Source: Cercis canadensis (taxonomy: Eukaryota > Streptophyta > Magnoliopsida > Fabales > Fabaceae). From it: a DNA stretch of 64,000 bases. The position numbers and the translations under genes were made by a program. How positions within the stretch are numbered: the first letter of the stretch is position 1; every line of letters starts with the position of its first letter. Below the pieces are notes generated by a model. That model searched no databases. It had not been told where the DNA came from and saw nothing but the letters and a program-made list of their open reading frames with translations. Positions 25,960-37,872 of this stretch are shown piece by piece. Location of the stretch: NCBI GenBank assembly GCA_003255065.1, contig QAOA01003028.1, forward strand, positions 62,001 through 126,000, in the 5' to 3' direction.

Positions 25960-26616
25960 GTGGCTAAATGCCTAAACACACCACAAAGCACAAAAACAGA
26001 GAAAAACACACAAAACTAACAAAATCTAGCCAAAACCGAAACACACCAAAAACACAAAACAAAGGTAAAAAGACACCAAAATAGGACTAGAAAAGGTATC
26101 TAAACATTTTTTAAAATTTTTCTACCACCACAGGACAAAAGGTGGATGAAAATGGAACTCAAAAATCAAATAAAAAATCTTAAAAAAAATGGAAAAGTGG
26201 TTAAAATGATGGAATTTGGCTTAAAAAAGTGGACCTCACAGCCATAGGCTGTGATTGTTGTGAGTTAGGCCCTTTTCCTTCAACCCAGAAAGTTTCAGGT
26301 CAATCGGAGCTAAAAATTTCGTTTTGAACAGTAAAACCAGAAATCACTAAATCAAGCCAAACCGAAAGAAAAACAAAGGGGAAATGGTCCAAATGGCCAG
26401 AATTCACTCAATGACACTATAAAACATCTAAACAAACTTCAAATCAAGAAAAACAATGGCCACTGGCCTCAAACAGAATGGATACTTGGCCAAAAAGTAA
26501 TGGAAAAAGTGGCCAAAACCCTAAAAAGAACAAAAACTCAAACACAAGGGGGGTGAATTAGGGGAAAATTAAAAGTCAGTTTTACTACTAATACTACTGA
26601 TTCAAAGATAGAACAA

Positions 26617-26634
26617 TCCCCGGCAACGGCGCCA
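26617..26634 (-). other. Primer-binding site of the nested Athila-type element
   Basis: The minus strand reads TGGCGCCGTTGCCGGGGA five bases inside the 5' LTR. It starts with TGG, complementary to a tRNA CCA end, and matches the tRNA-Asp-type PBS known in Athila elements. Confidence 0.85.
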
Positions 26635-26639
26635 AAATT

Positions 26640-28066
26640 TGATGAGCTGCCGAGGCTCCTCAAATTAGTTAATGTTTAAGGTCGGTTACCTAGCTTTTTG
26701 CAGCAAGGGGTAGCCCTAAGTCGAACCTAAGGATTGTTCTATTTGGTGAATCATATGGAGAAGCATATAAACAGGGGGGTTGTGTTTGTTTATGTGATTA
26801 ACGAAAATTAATTGAAAGTGGTAGAGTTTTAGAGAAAGCAACCAATCCAAGTCTTAACTAGTTCTGATTTTGATCCATCCTTGATTTCCAAGGATCCATT
26901 TAATTGTTAACCATGTTCTTGGCCTTTAAAACATCTCAAGAAGCCTCTCAATGTTCTATGGATGTCTACTGGTTAAGCAACCAGAATTCGGTTCAACAAG
27001 GGACTAAATGAATTAAGCAAACATTCAAGTCCAGTTTAACCTAAGTCCTGAATCCAGCCAAGGTAATTAATCCGTCCAAGCTTAGAACCATTAATTAACC
27101 ATACAATCCTCTTTTATCACATGCAAACAGAATATGAACACATGAATAATCCAATCCGAATTAAGCAATTCAAACAGAATATTTCAGAGGATTGAAAGAA
27201 CTTGATTAACAACTAAAATGAAGAACAACAACACATAATCTCAAAATCAATAATCAGAATAGCAAAACCTGGATTGATATGATGATTTAGCCCTCCATGA
27301 ACAAGAAGAGCTGAGTTCTTACAAAATATCTAAGAGAAAACTTAGAGACTAAGGAAAGAGGAAAAGCTGTCTAAAAATATCTAATGACTTGATTCTGAAT
27401 TTCGGCTGCCCCCTCTTGCTGATATAGACCTCCAAATTTACATGCACACCCAAATTGCCCTTAGGGCACACTTGTTCCCATGGGCCTTAGCTTCAATTGG
27501 GCTTTGGTTTGGGCCCATTTGGACTTGTCATGAGGAAGTTAGGCCCATTTAAGTGGCAAAAGGTGTCTGGAACCGTCAGCTAACTTGCACAGCAAATAAG
27601 ACCATCTTCCACATAAAATATGGTGAACCGGTCTTCATATCAATTGAAGCTCTGTCTGTTAGCTTTCCAATGGTACCAGTTTCAGGTCCATATGACATCC
27701 ACAACTCAAGTTATGACCCAAATACTGCATGTAGGTCAGGATCCTGCGACAGCATGTCTTCTCTGGCTTCCAGGCTGCATATGACCTTCTGAACGTCCGA
27801 ATTAGCTTTGGAGCCCTGAAAGAAAGTTGTAGAAAATTCTCTTATATTTCCAAAAAGGTATGACTTGGAATTTTTAGACATCCAGAACTCAAGATATGCC
27901 TGAAACACAGAGACAGCATATAATGCCCAGTATTGCTGGAAATTGCAATTAAGCATAAATGGATCCTAAGTCATGAAATGAGGTCTAAGTCTATGCAATT
28001 CAGCCCAAAAGAGGTTTAAAAGACTAAGTATGAGGAATAACTATTGTATAAAAAGTGTGTTCATCG
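26640..28066 (-). repeat. 5' LTR of the nested Athila-type element
   Basis: This is the partner of 17400-18826. It abuts the PBS on its left and the GGTCT target-site duplication on its right. Confidence 0.9.
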
Positions 28067-28071
28067 GGTCT

Positions 28072-28930
28072 CCCTATTACTGGTAGGAGTAGGACTGGAG
28101 GTTCTTGCAGGTATTGTTTGATCTTCTCAAATACCCTTTGACAATCTTCATTCCATTTAGAAGTTTGGTTTTTGCGCAGCAATTTGAACATGGGTTCACA
28201 AGTGGCAGTCAACTGAGATATAAATCTTGCAATGTAATTTAACCTTCCTAAAAATCCTCGAACTTCCTTCTCCGTATGAGGAGTTGGCATTTCTAAGATT
28301 GCTCGAACTTTATTGGGATCTACTTCTATCCTTTTTTGACTAACCATAAACCCCAAAGCTTTTTAGATCTTACACCAAATGAGCATTTAGTTGGATTCAA
28401 ACAAAGCTGATACTTTCTCAATCTATCAAAGAGCTTTTGTAAGTTAACAATGTGGTCTTCTTCCGTCTCGGATTTTGCAATCATGTCATCGACATACACC
28501 TCTATTTCTTTGTGCATCATATCATGAAACAAGGTTACCATAGCCCTTTGATATGTTGCCCTAGCATTTTTTAAACCGAATGACATTAGTTTGTAACAGA
28601 AGTGCCCTATAAAGTGGTGAAAGTTGTCTTTTCCATGTCTTTTGGAGCCATCTTTATTTGATTATAGCTTGAGAAACCATCCATGAAAGAGAAAATGGAA
28701 TGTCTAGCCGTGCTATCCACAAGTACATCAATTTGTGGTAGTGAAAAGTCATCCTTTGGACTAGCTCTGTTTAAATCCTGATAATCAACACACATGTGAA
28801 CCTTCCCACCTTTTTTAGGAACCGGGACGATGTTAGCGACCCATTCAGGATATCTTGCCACTGCAAGGAAGCTGGCATCAAATTGCTTTTTAACTTCTTC
28901 TCTGAGCTTTAGAGACATTTCAGTTTTCAT
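28072..28930 (-). mobile_element. Reverse transcriptase region of the Ogre-like element (5' part)
   Basis: RT motifs appear on the minus strand: VPVPKKGGKVHMCVDYQDLN, IFSFMDGFSSYNQI, MSFGLKNARATYQRAM and YVDDMIAKS. The connection domain with VRGFLGRLNYIARFI follows. The RNase H continuation lies on the far side of the Athila insertion at 17046-17394 (HVIYYLSKKFTNLEAKYS). The region is broken. Confidence 0.85.
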
Positions 28931-29771
28931 TCATCTAAGCTTCTATTTGACAGGCATACACTCAGGTTTTAATTGCAATTTATGGGCAACAATATCTGTA
29001 TCAAGTCCAAGCATGTCTTGATAAGACCATGTAAACACATCATTGTAGTCATGGAAAAGTTTGATAAGATTTTTGTGTTCATTCTCCCTCATTAAAGTAC
29101 CAATCTTCACCTTTTTTATTTTATTTTATTTATTTTCCATCCCAAGATTAATCACTTCAATTAACTCCTCATGAGGTTCAATTTCTTTATCCTCTTTTCC
29201 ACTAATCTTAGAAGTTCGGAGGAAGGCTCCTAATCTTCTTCCTTGTTGTTCTCAACACAATTAATGGGGTATTCAAAATCGTAAGGTGGGATAGTAACAC
29301 TATCATCTTCAAGATTATCACTTTTAGATCTACAGGGATTCGAAATAAATTGAGAGTAATGAATAAACAGGAATAAAAGGCTAATTTAAAGGAGAAGTGA
29401 GATCAAGAGATTAATGAGTAGAGAGAATACAAGAAGGTGCTTTGATAACTAAAAATGCATTTATTATATGAAGAAAAATACTGAAACATGAAGCTCATTT
29501 TAAAAATCTCATCCTATGGCCTTGGGCAGAGCAATAAGACTAGTATCATAAAATTACTTTGAGTGAAATTCTAAGACTTCAGGGAACTCAACAATCTTCC
29601 AATTGTTGAGTTGAGCATCAGATCCACTAGGAAGCACAAAGTTAACTTCTTCATTGGCAAAACAATCAATTGTTGAAACTTAATCTGGAAATGATATTCC
29701 CTCACTTCGAAAGCTCTGGTATAAGTCACAGATGTGCAGTCCCCCCTAATTCTTGGTTCTTTATTCTTTAG
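28931..29771 (-). other. Interdomain stretch between protease and RT of the Ogre-like element
   Basis: No conserved domain is visible. Ogre elements are known to carry a spliced intron between the protease and RT regions, and this stretch sits in that place. Whether this copy used such an intron cannot be told by eye. Confidence 0.4.
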
Positions 29772-30710
29772 CTAAGCGAGCCTTTTTTCTTTCTTTTCTT
29801 CTATGACTCTCTTCCTATCAGCCCTGGTAGGTTTATATCCTAACCCAAATTTTTCATGTTTTTCGCGAAGCTGCAGAGGCACTTCAATACCTCGACCATT
29901 CTTCCCCAATCCTTCTCTAGGTGCATATCCTTGTTTTAACATGACCTTAGCCATCATCACAGAAGTATTGGATAGTTGAGGTTTTGGCATTTGAGACCCT
30001 TCACAAATGTAAGTGGCATTAGCAACTTCGAAGGTTTGAAATGTTGTTTCAAGGGCCTCTTCAGTAGCTTCAATGTAAGAGGTTGATGAAGGCTTGGATA
30101 CAAGTAAATCTTCTTTACAAAAAACAATCACCAACTTGTTGTTCACTATGAATTTCACTCTTTGGTGCAGGGTGGAAGGCACGACACCCGCAGAATAGAT
30201 CCAATGTCGTCCCAACAAGCAACTGTAAGCCGGAGCAATATCCATTACTTGGAATGTTATGCTAAATTTATTGGGGCCGATCTAAATCGTGATCTTAATT
30301 TCTCATATAACCTCTATCCTTGTCCCATTGAATGCCCTTACAATCATGGTGCTACACTTCATATATGACCCGTCAATAGGCAATTTGGACAGCATTGATC
30401 TTGGCATTACATTCAGAAAAGAACCATTATCGACAAGTACCCTCGCTATTATATGATCTTTGCATTTCACAGAAATGTGGAGCACCTTGTTATGTCTCAT
30501 TCCTTCAACAAGTATCTCATCATTAGTGTAGGTGATATAATTATCAACAATGATATTGCCGACAATGCCACCCAGCTTGTCTATGGTGATATCACGAGAA
30601 ACATAGGCTTGATTTAATATCTTCATTAATATTTGTCGATGAGGCTCAAAGTTTAAAAATAAGGAGAGCAATGATATTCGAGCAGGAGTTCTATTCAATT
30701 GCTCAATCAC
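29772..30710 (-). mobile_element. Protease and G-patch-like region of the Ogre-like element
   Basis: The minus-strand text has a retropepsin-like VLVDNGSFLNVMP and then the PAYSCLLGRHWIYSAGVVPS block typical of Tat/Ogre proteases. A glycine-rich G-patch-like stretch follows (GYAPREGLGKNGRGIEVPL, then KFGLGYKPTRADRKR). The region is broken. Confidence 0.75.
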
Positions 30711-30785
30711 TTTGAATTCACTTTACTTAATGATTTTCAGAAACTCACAGGCCTCTGCTTCATATATATTTTTCTTGCGCTAATG

Positions 30786-32522
30786 TCATTTGACCCCTAC
30801 GGGTTCCTTCATTCTTCTTTCATCTTGCTTACGTCCTTTTGCAAAATTCTCTTCTACCTTCTTCTTCCCTTTACGTTGCTCTTCTACTTCCTTCATTCTT
30901 CGTTCCTCTAACTTTTCAAGGTTGTAACAATGACCGCTTCGGGTCATCCCTCTAACTTCATATATGTTTGTTATGGCTGAGAATATCTGAGAGCTAGATG
31001 AGGCTTTAAACTGGTCCATATGGGAGCTGCCTCCAAGAATTTGAGAGTCATATTTCCATGGCACAGCTTTTGTATCCTTATAAAAAAAAGGATTTGGCAT
31101 TTGAATTGTAATAGGTTTTGGCCCGTAAGAGTGTTCAGGAGGAACTTCTGAGTCAATCTTCTTAGTGTAATGAAGCACTAATGGCTTTGGAGTAGTGATG
31201 GATAACTCACCAATTAGTAAGGTATCCACAGAGGCTTGAGTGCCTATGAATACCTTATCTTCTTGGCTTTGTGAAAACATCAATTTCTCAATGGCAACTT
31301 AGTTGGATTAACTGCTTGTCCATTAAGCCTTGAAGGGTATATTTGAAATCAACACAATTTTCAATAGAATGCCCTATTGCCTTTCCGTGGAATTTACATA
31401 TATCCCTTACATGATTTTTGCACTGCTAGTCTGATTGGGTTTGCAGCAAGCCAACTTTTGACAAGGCCTTAAAGATTGTATTCATTGATATCTTAACCTC
31501 ATTCACCATTTTTTTGATGTGTTGTTTCGTACTATCCTCAACAACATTCACTCATAGATTCCTATGATTAGGCAAATGATTTTGATGTATGTTGGTAGCC
31601 CCCTCCTTAGAGTTTAGCCATTTAGCATTTATCAGAGATTGAACTTTATTTTTTAGGGCTATACATCTTTCCGTAGAATGGCTAGTAGCTCCTCCATGGT
31701 AATCACATCGCGCATTTGGATCATACCCTTTTGGGAATGGGGGTCCTTGTGGTGTCCATGGACATTGAGCTGCTAAGTTATTTTGGATAAGATGAGGTAG
31801 CAATTCAGTGTATGTCATGGGAATGAGGTCATATTGGATTGACTTTCTTTCCTCTCCATTTTGAGTCCTCTTTTGATTGACATTTGTGTTTTGAGGTGGA
31901 AGTTGATTCACTGGTTGTGCCATCCCTTGGGGTGTTTGGTGTTGATAAGGAGAAAGTGCACGATAGGGTGAAGGTGTTGGGTAAGGCTGAGGATGCGGAG
32001 CTTGAGATGTGTTTGCTACATGGGGGTAGTGTGAAAATTGTGGTTGAAAGATTTAAGCAAATGCAGGTGAATGGTTAGGCCTCCCATACATAGGTCCTTT
32101 TTCCTTATCTTTTATCATAAATTGTAGCATGCACTTCACCTTCTTTCTTTTTAAACATTGGAGGTTTCCTCATATTGATAGCCCCCATTGAATTAGGATT
32201 TTAAGCTATTTTTCCATTTTTAACTTCATTTTTGATCATTTCACCAATAGTAACAACATCAGAGAAGTTGTTAGAAGCACTTCTTATCATTTGATCGAAA
32301 AATGGAGACTGGAAAGTGTTAATGAACATAGCCACCATCTCCTTATCAGACAATAGGGGATCTACTTGAACAGCAGTTTCTTGCCATTTTTTAGCATACT
32401 CTTTGAATGTTTTAGTGACTTTCTTTTCCATATTTTGCAGTTGCATCATATCTGGAGTCATGTCAATATTATACTTATATTGCCTAAAAAATGCATCTGT
32501 CAAGTCTTTCCAACAACACACT
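30786..32522 (-). mobile_element. gag C-terminal region of the Ogre-like element
   Basis: WKDLTDAFFRQYKYNIDMTP and MEKKVTKTFKEYAKKWQETA are characteristic gag text. A zinc-knuckle-like segment, CDYHGGATSHSTERCIALK, lies near 31.7 kb. The left part (30.8-31.3 kb) is a less conserved linker to protease. The gag is interrupted on its right by the solo LTR at 32523. The region is broken. Confidence 0.75.
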
Positions 32523-34009
32523 TGATATGTGCTTTTTATGTCGTTAAGTTCCATGTTTTATCAATGGATTCTTACTTAGATTCGAGCACAATTTGCTTTA
32601 AACATTGTACTTAACCTCAATCTTTGTGTTATCAGGTTTTTGACACTATTTCTGTATTTTGGGTATATTTTTAGTTCTGGATGTCTAAAAATGGTGAATT
32701 TTACCTTGTAGGAAAGCTAAGAGGATTATCTACAACTTTCATTCAGATCTCCAAGGCTAATTCGGACATTCAGTGGGTCAAATTTAATCCAGAAATCAGA
32801 ACCGATATCCTGGAATCGGGTCTGAACCTTTATGAAGAGATTTGGGCATAACTTACTCATCTTAAGTCCAAATTAAGTGATTTCGGTGGATAATTAATCC
32901 TAAGAGGCAAAGGAATCAAAAGCAATTGAAGTCTATACAAGGGACATGGCCTAGACACGGCCGTGTCCATGCCCGTGTTCGAGGTCCAGAGAGCATCTTA
33001 AGAACACGCCCAGCCACCATAAGTGAACACGGCCGTGTCTACGCCGTGTTTGAGCTTCTGAAAAGTGAAACCCTAGATTTAGAATTGTATTTATATGCAT
33101 CTAAGAGGGGAAAGAAGGGAGCTCCATATTTTGGACATCAAGAGGCACGATTCAGAGCCAGAGGCGGCAGCCCAACCCGAAGGGGTTGAAGAAGAGCAAG
33201 ATAGAAGATCAACCCATTGAAAGAATTCATGAGAATGAGTTTTTCTGATTCTATCTTGTCTTCCATTTCTCTGTTTTTCTGGTTTAAATATGTGTAGTTA
33301 AACTTTCTTAGTTAGGGATTGATGTAGTTCGGATTTTGATGAAGCTTTGCTGTTGATTAATGTTATTTTGATTCAAATCTATTTGTTGGAGTAGATTTTA
33401 CTGTTCTTAATGCTTTTGAATGCTTGGCCATCATTTGAATGATTTATTGACTCATGTTGATGCTAGGGATAGTAAGATGTGGGTGTGCTCTTGTAATCTC
33501 TACCATAAATCAAGTTAATCTAGGAATAGATAACTTAGTTTATGTGGTCTAATTAATTTTCTAGAGCTTAATCACTTAGACAAGTTAATTGTACCAAGGA
33601 ATTGGGCAATTGATTGGGATAGGGAGGATTGTTTCACCAAGGGATTGGGATCAATCACATTAGGGAAATTGGCCAACAATAAAGGATTTGTAATTAGAAT
33701 AACTTATTCTTCAGTAATTCAAAGGTTATTTTGTCTATGAAGTAACCGGAGTCAAATTCGAGTGAAATCAACCTCTAACCTTCTTTTGTTCATTGTTAAT
33801 TTCTTAGTTTAATTATTATTAAATTGTTCTTGCTTTATTTTCTAGCTTTAGTTAATCAACCATTCTCAAACCATTGATCTTTCCAAATAGAATCTTTACT
33901 GGTGAAATTGGTAGTTGCTAGCCTTAATCCTCGTGGGAACGATACTCTACTCATCATTATATTACTTGTGTGGCCCGGTACACTTGCCGGTATAAAAATT
34001 CACATCAAC
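32523..34009 (+). mobile_element. Solo LTR, Athila-type, plus orientation, inserted in the Ogre-like gag
   Basis: The 1,487-bp insert begins TGATATGTGC and ends TTCACATCA. Perfect ACACT target-site duplications lie at 32518-32522 and 34010-34014. A block near 32660-32790 (GGAAAGCTAAGAGGATTATC, then GCTAATTCGGACATTCAG) matches a block in the nested Athila LTR read on its sense strand. Two copies of the 12-bp palindrome ACACGGCCGTGT lie at 32954-32965 and 33027-33038. No internal region is present. Confidence 0.85.
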
Positions 34010-34239
34010 ACTCGAGCTTGATCCAAATGTGTATACCATAGTGCGGCTACCCCAGTTAAGCTATCTTGGAGGAAATGGATGATCAACTTATCATCATGTA
34101 CACAAGATGCCATCTTTCGACAGTACATAGTCAAATGACTTTTCGGGTATGTGATTCCATTATACTTATTGAAGTTTGGTACTTTAAACTTAGGAGAGAT
34201 GACAACATCCAAGACAAGGCAAAGTTCGGTTGCATCCAT
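34010..34239 (-). mobile_element. gag N-terminal region of the Ogre-like element
   Basis: The minus-strand text PKFKVPNFNKYNGITYPKSH, then LTMYCRKM, then SLTGVAALWYTHLDQARV is the start of a Tat/Ogre gag core. The solo LTR at 32523-34009 separates it from the rest of gag. Confidence 0.75.
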
Positions 34240-35640
34240 AACACCATAAGTGTTAATCCTTTCTATGGTTCACAACCGCTCTTCTAAGACTTCAAGCTTT
34301 CCCTTACTCATTGATTCTGCTTTGGGTTCTTCTGCGTCAGGGATATCAATCGAATTCATTAGACCTTCGCCAATAGGTCTTTGAAAGCAAGCTTATGGTG
34401 CTGAATATGGGCATGAATACCCAGCTGGTTGCATGTATATGGTGGTAGGGATAGGGGGAAGACGAACATTTGGTTGTGATTGTGATGAATTTTTCCTTTG
34501 AGTGGGATTAAATCCGAATGGAAAAGCATTTGTTGACATGTTTATGTCATAGGGATGGTGGTTTGTGAAGGATTTTGTGTTGGATTAGGCGTAAAGCCAT
34601 AAGGAAATGTGTTTAGAGGGATTGATGTGTTAGCATCATGAGAGTTATGGGGAGAATTTTGCACAAGAACAGATCTTAAGTCAGATGACCTAGCTAATGG
34701 CAGTATATTAGGATTAGAGACTTCTTGTTGTGTAGGGTCATGAAAAGGAGTAAAACCCAGTAGGTAAGGAGGTGTATCTTGTTCTGGATTGTTCCTTGAG
34801 GGATTTCCTTCTGGTTGTTTCCCACGATCGGAAGGTGTGAGAATGCTTAAAATTTGGGTCAACTTATCTTTTAGCTCATTGATGTCCTTCTACATTTCTT
34901 CTTGGACTTTAATTTGCTCTTGTTCATCCATGACCTTCGATTGTGATCGAGTTCTGTAACGAGGTCTTGGAAGTAAAGGTTATTTTTTGTTTGCAATGTT
35001 GTTATACCTTAATCAATTTAAGCGAACAATAAGTATAAAATATAAAATATAATATGCAAAGAGTAACTCAAATGTAATGCATTTATTCAGATAAAGGTTA
35101 AACATGACTCAAATGTGCAAGAGATGTTGCCAAAAGCATCCATTCCATTCTAAACACTTAAAGAAACACTACTGATAAAAGTTCTATATTACAAAAACAA
35201 ACTACTCGTAAGGCCATAATCTTTCTCTTATCCTTCAATAAAATTTCCTGATGTACTTGAGGTCTTTCTTGACATCGAGCAAGAACCTTTGCACTTCACT
35301 TGGTGGCATTTGTGCTTCAATCTCATGTGTTTCATTTGCCCTATTCCGAGCCCTCTCAGTGATCGTCCTAACTTCTTGAAGAAGATTACTAGCTTGTTGC
35401 TCAGTCAGTCGACATCTATCCTCCTAATGCCAGCTTGTGTGGTGCCAGTGTTGAAGCTCTTCTTCTAAAACAGCCTTTTCTTGTCTCAGTGTATTAGAAG
35501 TCACACAACTACCTTGCAATTGGGCATTCAAAGTTTGTATGTCCCTTTGCCGAGCCAAGTTAAGGTCTCTAGATTCATTCAGTTGGTCAACCGTCAACAC
35601 AATTCTTTCTTCAAGGGCTAGACACCTCTCTTTCAGCTTT
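34240..35640 (-). other. Linker between gag and ORF1 of the Ogre-like element
   Basis: The stretch holds a Pro/Asn/Gln-rich minus-strand segment (34542-34862) and no recognisable domain. The compositional bias fits the poorly conserved N-terminal part of a gag polyprotein. Confidence 0.4.
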
Positions 35641-35641
35641 T

Positions 35642-37038
35642 CTATCTCAATGTTTTTCCTAAATGACTATTCTTGTTCTTGCCTAACAATCTTTTCTGAT
35701 TCTTGCACCTTTTTTTCAATCTTAGCCATTTTATTAGCCCACATTTTCTCTCGACTGTTATTTTTCTCTTTTCCAATACAAGTAGAGCTTCCCTCTTTCG
35801 AAATTGCTGGCATGCCATTTCATTCTTTGCTTCGGCCTCAACTTCATAATCAATAGGTTCATCAAACATATGCATTGGTGGTGGAAGACCTTGCACACTT
35901 GGAGCAACAAAACATTTTCCTCTACTTGCTTACCATAACGGATAACCCGGGGTGGTTAAACTGTTGCATGGGTCAGGGTTCACGTGTGGTGCATTCTTCC
36001 ATGCCTTGATTGCCTCCTTAATCTTTTGAGCTAATCCCTCTTTTCCATAAGGTACATCAAAGTCTGAAATCCCATGCATCATTAGAATGAATTGCACTGA
36101 GCCCAACTGTCTCCTAACCATAGTAGGTGTGTAGTTAGTTATTCCCCATGTACCAATGAGCAGAACCCATGGCTTGTCTCCACATCTATAAATTTCTGAG
36201 ACATGTGGCATTCACTGGGCTCTCCATACCACATTACTCATATGTTGAAAGTAATGGATCCATTCGCTACTTTTGGGTGTCACCGGTGCCATTGGGTAGT
36301 GCAATATTGTCTGAGCGGATTCCTATCTTTACGACAGTAATTTGTATATTCAATTTTGGGATATTTAAAGTAACTGAGGTGTGGAAGGTGGCTGATAATC
36401 CATACAGTCAACAATTGGGCACATCTGCAAAATCGACCCCTCATATTAGTTTTACAGTAATTCAGAGATCTAACAGTCTCGGCTAAGATCGAAGAAACAA
36501 GAATGGTCTTGTGTTCAAGCTGCTCAACCAACTTAATGACATGACCTTCAATATGTCCTTTCACCCCTGGGAATATCACTAATCCATAAATAGCAAGTGT
36601 GAACAGGACCAAACCTCGATCGCTATCAATCTGTACTTGTACCATCTTTAACAAGTAATCAGCAGGTAAGCTTCGACCTTTCTCTTTCATATGCATTTCC
36701 AACTCAGTTGCTTGAATACCCGTGAGCTTGGAAAGCTTCTTCTTAGTTGCTGTTTTCGAATCATGAAAGTAGATTTTACTTTGGGATTCAGTTTCGATGT
36801 TGAGCAATTCTCCATATTCTTCAATAGTTAGGACCATATCAAACTGATGAAATGTAAATATACGATAGGCAGGGTCCCTAAAACTCAACATGGCCTTCAA
36901 CATAGGGGTATCGACTGGGACAAACAGTAAATAAGCTATGTGCCCATACTTCGTCTCAAAATCTTCTTTTCTTTTCATGTCAAACCATACCTGCACCCAA
37001 GGCTTCAAATTGTTTTGCTCGAAGTCAATCTTTCCCAC
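35642..37038 (-). mobile_element. Extra 5' ORF1 region of the Ogre-like element
   Basis: The minus-strand text includes LKPWVQVWFDMKRKEDFETK, then MLKAMLSFRDPAYRIFTFHQ, DLMPTIEEY-like DMVLTIEEYGELL, and downstream KPWVLLIGTWGITNYTPTMV. This resembles the DUF7745-type ORF1 that Ogre and related Tat elements carry upstream of gag. A charged, possibly coiled-coil tail lies near 35.65-35.9 kb. The function of ORF1 is unknown. The region is broken. Confidence 0.7.
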
Positions 37039-37851
37039 TAAAAGGAGTTGATTTACGGTTCCGGGCTGAAGGCAATCCCCTTCTTTAGATTAAGTCCTCT
37101 CTGAATCTCGTATTACCTTACTTTGTGCTTCATGAGTAATCCTATACTGGCTCTGAACTTCACTATTTTCCATGTTTCTAAACTGATTTAGGGATGTATG
37201 TTTTTGGCAATGGCTATGCATAATTGAGTCATGAATACCAAATGCAAATGCAAAACAAAAGAAAAGAGTTAGAGATGAATATGTAAGCAAGTATTAACAT
37301 AATAAATTGTAAAAGGATGAAAGGTAGAAAGAATTCCCTCATGTGTCCTATCAAAGGAAATTTCCTAGCCTTAAATATCTGTCTTAGAGGAATGGCTCTA
37401 TACAAATGTAGTAGCTTTATGAATTCTCTAAAGACGTGCAGAGTTTAAGTCCTATGACCCCTATTTAAAGGCTCCTAAATTGTCCTTACTATCGCCAACA
37501 CTTCGGCTAGTAAGGCCCCCAATCATCGCCCATGACAGGCTTTAAGCAGAAAGGGTTCAATTTGAGTGAGGGTGTTTCACGTGCCTATATGTAGACCGAA
37601 GGTCTCTCAAAGCATCACTACTTTGCCCTTTATCTAATCTTACAAGGTAATTAGCCTAGGTAAAAGACTTGTGTGTGTAACAGTGTTATTGTGTAGTGTG
37701 TGAGAGGGAACATACAAACCAACTCATTCATAACTCACAAACACAATTATTGAAAAGACAAAATAAATAGCAACAAAAAATAATAAATAAATATAAATGA
37801 ACAACCATAATGACAACAGGAGATTAAATGCAATGACTTAATCCTCTACTC

Positions 37852-37869
37852 TCCCCAATGGAGTCGCCA
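37852..37869 (-). other. Primer-binding site of the Ogre-like element
   Basis: Three bases inside the 5' LTR the minus strand reads TGGCGACTCCATTGGGGA. It starts with TGG as expected for a tRNA 3' end. A tRNA-Arg primer, as reported for Ogre elements, is possible but was not checked. Confidence 0.7.
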
Positions 37870-37872
37870 AGT

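Larger units (their letters stand above)
17400..28066 (-). mobile_element. Athila-type Ty3/gypsy LTR retrotransposon, young, nearly whole
   Basis: LTRs of 1,427 bp each lie at 17400-18826 and 26640-28066. The flanks carry a perfect 5-bp target-site duplication, GGTCT, at 17395-17399 and 28067-28071. The minus-strand PBS (26634-26617) reads TGGCGCCGTTGCCGGGGA, a form typical of Athila elements and matched to tRNA-Asp. The GGGGGA-containing purine tract adjoins 18826. Coding runs right to left: gag, protease, RT, RNase H, integrase. The element interrupts the RT/RNase H region of the Ogre-like host. By eye the LTRs differ at about 18 of 1,427 positions (about 1.3%), giving roughly 0.5-1 million years under common plant rates. 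It looks nearly whole, with only a few breaks. Confidence 0.92.

Noticed and set aside
22937-25975. Several plus-strand frames opposite the nested element's gag and protease
   Set aside because: They are antisense shadows of the minus-strand coding region with no domain of their own.
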